Assembly: GCA_014874425.1 (NCBI GenBank)
Contig: JACWAG010000014.1
Coordinates: 1-13,315 of the forward strand
Origin: Syntrophaceae bacterium
GTDB taxonomy: Bacteria; Desulfobacterota; Desulfomonilia; Desulfomonilales; Desulfomonilaceae
Length of the DNA stretch: 13,315 nt
Direction: 5' to 3'
Positions 6,515 through 13,315 of the stretch are shown here, one piece after another. Position 1 is the stretch's first letter; every line of letters starts with the position of its first letter. A program made the position numbers and the translations under genes. Under the pieces are notes generated by a model, which did no database searches, had not been told where the DNA came from, and saw only the letters and a list, made by a program, of their open reading frames with translations.

Positions 6515-9500
6515 ATATCATTAGCCAATTGAATATGACACTACCGATAATTTTTATTAATCCGTACTTTAATCAGGATTATCGATTAATTGATAAAGTT
6601 ACTGAACTGGGAGGAGTCGGTGTAATTGATCATGTGACCGCCGGCCCTGCCCTTTTTGCCTCAGACACTTCGATCTCGCGTGCAATAAGGGCTCATCTCA
6701 ACAATCTCACAAATACAGAAAAGGCGCCTGGGATAAAACTCGCTATTGTTCCGATGGAGGATTGCGATCTCTTTGAATCGCTTGAAGAAGGCGCTTTGTC
6801 AAAATTTCCATTTCCTGTCTTGGTCGAGGTAGGTTCTATTGAACACGTGCGACAGGCGGAACGACTCCGCGCTCAAGGGCTGATCGTAAAGGGAACTGAA
6901 GGTGGTGGATGGGTCAGTGCGACGCATGGATTTGTACTGCTGCAACAAGTCCTGGAAGCCTCCAGATTACCCGTCTTCCATCAGGGAGGTGTTGGGCCAT
7001 GCACCGCTGCGGGAGTAATTAGGGCAGGAGGGGCCGGAATTGTTCTGGATTACCACCTCTTATTAACTGATGAGTCAGCGATTGATCCCGAACTCAAGAA
7101 GTTTTTCACCAATCTCAATTTGCCTTCCTCCACAACATTAAATGAAGTTTCAGGTCGCGTCTTCCGAGCTTATTCGCGTATAGGAACAAAGAAAACACGA
7201 GAACTTAAAAAATTTGAAGAGTCCATGGCAACGGAAGATTTTGACGAATATGGAGGAATTCTTTCGAAGACAATCGGCCACCCCACAGCTACGCCTGACA
7301 TTGATGATTCGATTTTCCCATTTTCTGAGGATTTAGTAATCAATAAGAGCCTGTTCAAGGCAAGCCATTCTGTTTCCGATGTAATTAAAAAGTTTGTGGA
7401 CGCTATGAAAATTGGCCCTTCCCAATGGCCTTTTGAAGAAGGATCTGCGCTCAGCGTTGAGCACGGTGTAAAATTTCCCGTTGTGCAAGGTCCGATGGCT
7501 CATGTAAGCGACAACGCGGACTTTCTGAAAGCAGTCGCTGACGGAGGTGGATTGCCATTCCTGGCGTTGGGGAATATGCCCGGACCGATAGCTCAGGAGA
7601 CCCTTGAACAGGCACGTGAAAAAAATGGATCAAGATTTGGAGTAGGCCTGATAGGGCTCGAGGTCAATCGTAGCCGTTATGAAGCGCATCTAGAAATAAT
7701 GCGCTCCAATCCCCCAAAATTTGCGATCCTGGCTGCTGGTGGTCCAGAACTAGCCTCAACCATTGAAGGTATTGGCACTTGTTGCTATCTGCATTGCCCT
7801 TCACCTGGAATCTTATCGGAGGCCCTGAAAGCAGGGCTCAAACGATTCGTCTTTGAAGGAGGCGAGTCCGGTGGGCACATCGGAAACCTTAGCAGTCTCA
7901 ATCTTTGGAACGCTAACCTGAACCAACTGGAAGAAGCTCATAAAAATGGCCTGGATTTGAGTGCGGTGAGTGTTTTGCTTGCTGGTGGAATTGGCTCACA
8001 GCGAGGATCAGCATTTATAGCGGGCATGACAGATCATCTTACTGAAAAGGGCCTCAAGGTTGGACTTCAGCTCGGAACCGCTTACCTTACGACCGAGGAA
8101 GCCGTCAAAGCTAAGGCCATTACTGATTCCTACCGGAGACTGACTCTCGAGTCGCGTGACACTGTAGTAGTAGGCCGGACAGTAAACACTATGACAAGAG
8201 TCGCGTGTTCACAGATGGCCACTAAGCTTGTTGAGCGAGAGCTTGAACGTCTCCGGGCCGGGATGCCATTGCGGGACCGCAAGGAATTTTATGAACAGGA
8301 TAACCTCGGCGGTCTTCGTCTGGCTTCAAAGGGATGCGCTATTAATCCTGCGACTTCACAATCCGATTGCCCTCAATTTTGTGAGTTGAGCCCTCAAGAG
8401 CAAATCGAAAGAGGCCTATATCTCATGGGACAAGTCGCGTGCTTGTTAGACGAACCCACTACCATTGCTAAGCTCCATGAGAATCTCATTTACAAAGGAC
8501 AAGAAATCTATAGAGAAACGGCTAATAAGCTCAAATTGCCTGAACTTGACCATACCACCGCAACAACTCAATTGAAGCCTTTAAAACAAATTGAAGCCAT
8601 TCAAACAGGAGTCAACGCCATGAATTCTAATGAACCCGGCGAGGATTTCGAACCAACACAGATAGTGGAACTGAAATCCGACAATGAGCCAATAGCAGTA
8701 ATTGGAATCGGCTTGCGGCTTCCGGGATCCGATTCACCGGAAAAGTTCTGGCGTCAGATAGTTGAGAAAAGGAGTGGCATAATACCAACACCTGATGAAA
8801 GGTGGGGCTCGGTAGATCTTTACTACGATTCGGATCCACGGGTTCCGGACAAAACCTATTCAAAAATAGGCGGCTTCATTTGTGATTTCAACTTTGATCC
8901 TCTCAAATATCGGATTCCTCCGACTGTCGCGCAAAAAATGGACCGGACTCAGAAAATGGCCATAGCTTGCGTGGCTGACGCATTGACGGATGCAGGGCTT
9001 TCGCCTGAAGCGCTCAAGGGACAGCGAGTAGGGACCGTTATCGGAAATAGCATGGGTGGTGAAATCACTGATTTGTATGCAGAACGGGTAGGATTACCTC
9101 GAACTCTGCTGCGGATGCGTGAAGCAATGGCTTCGGTAAATGTTGATTCGTCGATTAGCGAGAAAATTATTGAAGATTTTCGCGGCCGTTTCCTTGCCGG
9201 ACTTCCGGAAATAACGGAGGATTCATTGCCCGGCGAGTTGGCCAATGTGATTTCCGGCAGAATTGCAAATGTATTTAACCTGGAAGGCCCCAATTTCACT
9301 GTTGACGCTGCGTGCGCATCATCTATGGCGGCAATAATGAACGCTGTCTCAGGTCTACGATCGAGAACAATGGATTGCGCCATTGCCGGTGGTGTAGACA
9401 CCTCGATGCAACCATCAATATTCGTTAAATTCTGCAAAGTCGGCGCTCTTTCACCTGATGGAAGCAGGCCCTTTGACGTTTCGGCTAATGGCTTTGTCAT

Positions 9501-12500
9501 GGGTGAAGGCGCCGGTGTCATGGTTATGAAAAGGCTTTCCGACGCTTTGTCGAGTGGAGATAGAATTTACGCTCTAATTCTGGACGTAGGGTCGTCTTCT
9601 GATGGACGAGGCAAGGGCATAACAGCGCCGAACGCTGCGGGTCAGGAACGAGCCATCCGGGCTTGTCTGGAAAATTCAGGTGTGGATCCGGCCACAATCG
9701 GACTCATTGAGGCTCATGGAACATCTACTGCCGTTGGCGACAAAACCGAACTAATGATTCTTGACAAATTCTTTAGGAATGCCGGATCTCCCTCAGGCTC
9801 AGTAGGCATTGGATCCGTAAAATCACAGCTAGGGCACTTAAAAGCGGCAGCCGGTTCGGCAGGAATGATAAAGGCAATTCTTAGCCTATATCATCAATCA
9901 CTGCCGCCAACCATAAACGTAACTAATCCCAACCCATGCATAGACTGGGACTCTTCACCTCTTTCTTTACTAACTGAGGCTCGGGAATGGAAAACTTCGA
10001 ACAGGTCATTCAGACGCGCCGGCGTTAGCGCGTTCGGTTTTGGAGGCACAAACTTTCATATTGTTCTCCAAGAATATAATCCCGCTTTGCGTTTGGTACC
10101 GGCCAATAGACCCACACAATCTCCTGTAGTTAAATTTGTCAAGCCCGATTGGCCCAAGCCCGACAAGTTGAGCCTGGATGGGACGATATGGGCTATCGGA
10201 GGAAACAATCCGGACGAATTAATCTCAAAAATTCGGACCATCCTCGATGGGATCAATCCGTCAACATTTGCGAACCAGGCGGAGACGCATAGAAATGAAT
10301 GTCAAAGTTTCAATTTGAGGTTTGGCTTTGCCGCGTCGGATATCGAAACTACCACAAAGAAATTGTCTTCAATACTCGAGGCCCTTCAAGACCCGGCCAA
10401 AAGGGGCTTTTTAGGAGCCAGAGGGGTCTATTTCTCAGAGGGTAAGCCATCACGTAATTCACCCGGCGCCGCATTTCTTTTCCCTGGTCAAGGCTCACAG
10501 TATCCTTACATGTTAAGGGATCTGTGCGACAGATTTCCGATAGTGGCAGACACATTCAGGGAAGCTGATGAAATAATGAAAGGACTCGGTCAAAAGGAGA
10601 TCAGTTCCCTAGTGTTCCCTGATCCAGCTCAAATTCCCGAATCAGGCGCAAGTGACATCATAAAAGACACTCAGATTTTGCAGCCTATGATCTTGACCGC
10701 TGATACCGCTATTTTTCGGTTGCTCGAAAAAATGGGAATGCGGCCGGTCGCTTGCGCTGGACATTCTCTTGGCGAGTATGCGGCGTGTGTCGCATCTGGC
10801 GTTTTTTCGTTCCGCGACGCGTTGGAAGCGGTGGCTGTTCGCGGCCGAGAAATGGCAAGGGTTAGTATAGCTGATCCAGGTTTAATGATGAGCATACCAA
10901 CGGACGCCAGATTGGTCGAAGAGATTTTGGCTCAAGTTGATGGGTATGTGGTAGCGGCAAACAAAAATTCTCCAAAACAGACTGTTATTTCAGGTGAGAC
11001 GGCAGCCGTGAAGAAAGCTGGGGAACTTTTCAGGGAGAGAGGCTTGGAAGGCCTGCTAATCCCAGTGTCAGCAGCATTTCATTCAGGTGTTGTCGCCCCT
11101 GCTCGAGAGCCTTTTATGAAAACGCTCGAAAAGTTAAGAGTTTCATCACCTGCCATAGCCATCATTTCAAATGTCACAGGCGATTACTATCCGGTGGGAC
11201 CCGGCGCTCCTTCCAGAATCAGGGACCTTTTGGGAAAACAGTTCGCTGCACCGGTGGAGTGGGTAAAAACACTCAGGCGGCTTCATGGGGATGGAATTCG
11301 AGTGTTCGTAGAATGCGGCCCCAAACGAGTTATGACAAACCTAACACTCGACACATTGCCCAAGGATTCGCTCGCGTTACCTACAAACCATCCCAAAAAG
11401 GGAGGGATCATGCAGTTGTTCGAATCCCTTGCCGCCTTGATCGTAGAAGGTTTTGAGTTGGATATTCCGGCCGCAGAATCTCCGACACAGCCTCAGAATG
11501 TTCACCCGATTCGTAAAAGGCCTACTCTTGCCATCGTTTCATCAGTTGGTGATACCGACAACCGTCTTTCCAAAAAGGAGGCCAACAAATCAAAGGAGAT
11601 TCCATCGCCTCTAGATGGGCTTCTTGATACCGAGTTGCGCGAAATCGCTTCGAAAATGGAATTCAAGCGCTTTCTGGAACTTCAGGGAGCGCCGATAAAG
11701 AGTCTGATCAAGTCAAGTTTCACCAGTTTTGTAGAAAATATCTTGCCGCTTGAAAGGACGTCGAACCTTCTGAAAACTGAGGGCATGGATCTGAAGCCCG
11801 TTGTGATTTCAGGAATGTCGACGGGTTTACCTACAGATATTCGGTTTCCTTTTGACAAGGCAAATCTTGATGACCTTATCCTGGGAAAGAATTTCATAAA
11901 GAAGGTTCCTGAAACAACTCGTCGTGAGATGCTCGATAAAAATGTCGAACGGCTTTTAAAAGGCCCCGCCGGCGAAGTGGAACTTCAGATCGTTGATAAC
12001 ATGTCTGGAGTCATCAAACTCGCCGGTTTTTTTGAAGACCACGAATCGGTTGTAGAGGAGTTCGGGCTTGAAAGACGCCTTGCAGACGCCATGGATGTAA
12101 CAACCAGGCTGGCTGTAGCAGCAGGCTTGGAAGCCCTCAAAGACGCCGGTGTACCACTAATTCAGCAAGTCAAGACAACTACGACGGGTAGTGAACTACC
12201 CGGAGCTTGGATCTTACCGCCAGATCTAAGAGAAGAAACGGGAGTAATTTTCGCATCAGCTTTCCCCGGTATGGCGTCATTGGTGGATGAAGTGACCAAG
12301 GAGGCCCGCGCCAGATATGGCGCTGGAGCAAAGAAGCGGCTTATAGATTTTTACACTGGAATTGTTCAAAGGATTGAAGACGATCGCGTAAAAGAATCCA
12401 TAACCAGTTGGTTCACAGAAGAATTCGACGGACTCAGTGGAGCAAATTCCGGTGAACTCTATACTTTTAACAGGAACTTTCTTTTAAGAGTCATGAGTAT

Positions 12501-13315
12501 GGGACACAGCCAATTGGCGCAACTAATCAAGGCACAGGGACCAAACACCCATGTTGACGCCGCTTGCGCCGGAACTACGCAAGCGATTCTTCTTGCGAAA
12601 GATTGGATAAGAACAGGTCAGGCTAAAAGAGTATTGGTCGTTGCAGCGGACGACGTGGCTGGAAGGCAACTGTTCCCATGGATAGGTTCCGGGTTCCTGG
12701 CAATGGGAGCGGCCACTACTAACGCCAACGTAGATGAAGCTGCCCTGCCATTTGATGATCGTAGACATGGACTGATATTGGGTTCCGCTGCTGCGGCTAT
12801 AGTCCTCGAAAAGGAAGATCTCGTAAAACAGAGGGGTATGGAACCAATCGCCTCTATCGAAGCGGGAGTAGTCGCAAACAGTGGTTTCCATGGAACACGC
12901 CTTGATGTTGATCATATTCTGACCGTCATGGAGAAGATGATCTCAAGATGGGAGAAACAATCCGGTATATCCCGTCACGAACTCGCCAAGAAAATGTTCT
13001 TCATGTCACATGAAACGTATTCTCCGAAACGGGGCGGGAGTTCGTCCGCCGAGATCAAGGCTCTGCGTTCAACTTTCGGAGAAAGCGCTGGGATTATTCC
13101 CATAGCCAATACGAAAGGTTTTACTGGTCATACTATGGGAGTAGGGATTGAAGATGTCGTTGCGTTGAGATGTCTCCAAAAGCGTAGATTGCCTCCTATC
13201 CCAAATCTCAGGTTTCCTGACCCAGAATTTAAGGATATGAACCTCAGTCATGGGGGCCACTGTGACGCAGAATACGCTCTGAGATTAGCGGCTGGGTTCG
13301 GATCACAGATTGTGA
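6511..13315 (+). CDS. Giant PfaA-like polyketide/secondary-lipid synthase, NMO-NMO-KS-AT-KS (3' partial)
   Basis: Multidomain type I synthase. The frame is open from ATG 6511 to the window edge (2268 codons, no stop). The start overlaps the tetR stop, and GAAGGTG at 6499-6505 is a good ribosome site. Residues ~10-200 form an NMO-like half barrel (GGVGPCTAAGVIRAGGAG, 159-176) with Trp134 where the catalytic His should be. Residues ~311-660 form a complete NMO/PfaD/FabK-like flavin domain (FPVVQGPM 322-329; EGGESGGH with His456; GGIGSQRG 492-499), a likely enoyl reductase. KS1 is ~726-1190: Cys935 in DAACASS, His1069 in EAHGTST, Lys1104 and His1109 in KSQLGH, then GFGGTNFH; its PDKTYSKIGGF stretch is PfaA-like. 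AT is ~1320-1620: GQGSQ, Ser1419 in GHSLGE, Arg1444/Arg1446, and AAFHS with His1524, suggesting malonyl specificity. Residues ~1606-1761 are a linker without an ACP Ser motif. KS2 is ~1762-2268+: Cys2019, His2167, Lys2202, His2207. ACP, KR and DH functions must lie beyond the edge or in other genes. Confidence 0.93.
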   Translation, partial: MNIISQLNMTLPIIFINPYFNQDYRLIDKVTELGGVGVIDHVTAGPALFASDTSISRAIRAHLNNLTNTEKAPGIKLAIVPMEDCDLFESLEEGALSKFPFPVLVEVGSIEHVRQAERLRAQGLIVKGTEGGGWVSATHGFVLLQQVLEASRLPVFHQGGVGPCTAAGVIRAGGAGIVLDYHLLLTDESAIDPELKKFFTNLNLPSSTTLNEVSGRVFRAYSRIGTKKTRELKKFEESMATEDFDEYGGILSKTIGHPTATPDIDDSIFPFSEDLVINKSLFKASHSVSDVIKKFVDAMKIGPSQWPFEEGSALSVEHGVKFPVVQGPMAHVSDNADFLKAVADGGGLPFLALGNMPGPIAQETLEQAREKNGSRFGVGLIGLEVNRSRYEAHLEIMRSNPPKFAILAAGGPELASTIEGIGTCCYLHCPSPGILSEALKAGLKRFVFEGGESGGHIGNLSSLNLWNANLNQLEEAHKNGLDLSAVSVLLAGGIGSQRGSAFIAGMTDHLTEKGLKVGLQLGTAYLTTEEAVKAKAITDSYRRLTLESRDTVVVGRTVNTMTRVACSQMATKLVERELERLRAGMPLRDRKEFYEQDNLGGLRLASKGCAINPATSQSDCPQFCELSPQEQIERGLYLMGQVACLLDEPTTIAKLHENLIYKGQEIYRETANKLKLPELDHTTATTQLKPLKQIEAIQTGVNAMNSNEPGEDFEPTQIVELKSDNEPIAVIGIGLRLPGSDSPEKFWRQIVEKRSGIIPTPDERWGSVDLYYDSDPRVPDKTYSKIGGFICDFNFDPLKYRIPPTVAQKMDRTQKMAIACVADALTDAGLSPEALKGQRVGTVIGNSMGGEITDLYAERVGLPRTLLRMREAMASVNVDSSISEKIIEDFRGRFLAGLPEITEDSLPGELANVISGRIANVFNLEGPNFTVDAACASSMAAIMNAVSGLRSRTMDCAIAGGVDTSMQPSIFVKFCKVGALSPDGSRPFDVSANGFVMGEGAGVMVMKRLSDALSSGDRIYALILDVGSSSDGRGKGITAPNAAGQERAIRACLENSGVDPATIGLIEAHGTSTAVGDKTELMILDKFFRNAGSPSGSVGIGSVKSQLGHLKAAAGSAGMIKAILSLYHQSLPPTINVTNPNPCIDWDSSPLSLLTEAREWKTSNRSFRRAGVSAFGFGGTNFHIVLQEYNPALRLVPANRPTQSPVVKFVKPDWPKPDKLSLDGTIWAIGGNNPDELISKIRTILDGINPSTFANQAETHRNECQSFNLRFGFAASDIETTTKKLSSILEALQDPAKRGFLGARGVYFSEGKPSRNSPGAAFLFPGQGSQYPYMLRDLCDRFPIVADTFREADEIMKGLGQKEISSLVFPDPAQIPESGASDIIKDTQILQPMILTADTAIFRLLEKMGMRPVACAGHSLGEYAACVASGVFSFRDALEAVAVRGREMARVSIADPGLMMSIPTDARLVEEILAQVDGYVVAANKNSPKQTVISGETAAVKKAGELFRERGLEGLLIPVSAAFHSGVVAPAREPFMKTLEKLRVSSPAIAIISNVTGDYYPVGPGAPSRIRDLLGKQFAAPVEWVKTLRRLHGDGIRVFVECGPKRVMTNLTLDTLPKDSLALPTNHPKKGGIMQLFESLAALIVEGFELDIPAAESPTQPQNVHPIRKRPTLAIVSSVGDTDNRLSKKEANKSKEIPSPLDGLLDTELREIASKMEFKRFLELQGAPIKSLIKSSFTSFVENILPLERTSNLLKTEGMDLKPVVISGMSTGLPTDIRFPFDKANLDDLILGKNFIKKVPETTRREMLDKNVERLLKGPAGEVELQIVDNMSGVIKLAGFFEDHESVVEEFGLERRLADAMDVTTRLAVAAGLEALKDAGVPLIQQVKTTTTGSELPGAWILPPDLREETGVIFASAFPGMASLVDEVTKEARARYGAGAKKRLIDFYTGIVQRIEDDRVKESITSWFTEEFDGLSGANSGELYTFNRNFLLRVMSMGHSQLAQLIKAQGPNTHVDAACAGTTQAILLAKDWIRTGQAKRVLVVAADDVAGRQLFPWIGSGFLAMGAATTNANVDEAALPFDDRRHGLILGSAAAAIVLEKEDLVKQRGMEPIASIEAGVVANSGFHGTRLDVDHILTVMEKMISRWEKQSGISRHELAKKMFFMSHETYSPKRGGSSSAEIKALRSTFGESAGIIPIANTKGFTGHTMGVGIEDVVALRCLQKRRLPPIPNLRFPDPEFKDMNLSHGGHCDAEYALRLAAGFGSQIV

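Noticed and set aside
8949..9521. 190-codon open frame on the - strand
   Set aside because: It lies antisense to the conserved KS1 domain, has no recognisable motif and is best explained as a shadow frame.
12523..12915. 130-codon open frame on the - strand
   Set aside because: It lies antisense to KS2 around the catalytic Cys; the + strand frame carries all recognisable motifs.
1..13315. Mobile elements, CRISPR arrays, tRNA or rRNA genes
   Set aside because: No transposase or integrase reading frame, no spaced direct repeats, and no RNA gene signature; coding density is too high to leave room for them.

Overview
The window reads as one bacterial chromosomal locus with all genes on the + strand, densely packed, and no sign of mobile elements, RNA genes or CRISPR. 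Moderate GC content, a soluble PAS histidine kinase with a Cys/His-rich motif and a PfaA-like (polyunsaturated-fatty-acid/secondary-lipid type) iterative synthase suggest a Desulfobacterota (deltaproteobacterial) host. This is a taxonomic guess from gene style, not a demonstrated assignment.

Region 1 (1-4119) is a four-gene ABC exporter operon of the YbhF/YbhS/YbhR type. It holds a first ATPase whose 5' end lies outside the window, a second ATPase, and two tandem paralogous ABC-2 permeases, the last pair overlapping by ATGA. The two ATPases are separate genes with complementary defects: the first lacks the H-loop histidine and the second lacks the LSGG signature. One of the two ATP sites of the heterodimer should therefore be degenerate and the other intact.

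Region 2 (4120-5396) is an apparently soluble sensor histidine kinase with no response regulator in the window. Its PAS domain carries a C-x4-H-x5-C-x2-C cluster. Region 3 (5397-5554) is a regulatory gap with a sigma-70-like promoter and ACTG/CAGT dyads that look like a TetR-family operator.

Region 4 (5555-13315) is a two-gene unit. A TetR-family regulator with an unusual N-terminal extension of about 115 residues is followed, with an ATGA overlap, by a giant synthase gene that runs off the right edge (at least 2268 codons). The synthase order is degenerate NMO-like domain, complete NMO/PfaD/FabK-like flavin domain, PfaA-like ketosynthase, malonyl-type acyltransferase, then a second divergent ketosynthase. 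No acyl carrier protein, ketoreductase or dehydratase is visible before the edge.

Taken together, the locus is plausibly a secondary-lipid or polyketide system. The synthase would make a product, the TetR protein would control its synthesis in response to a ligand, and the YbhFSR-like pump may export the product or a related hydrophobic compound. The chemistry of the product and the links between the three modules are inference.
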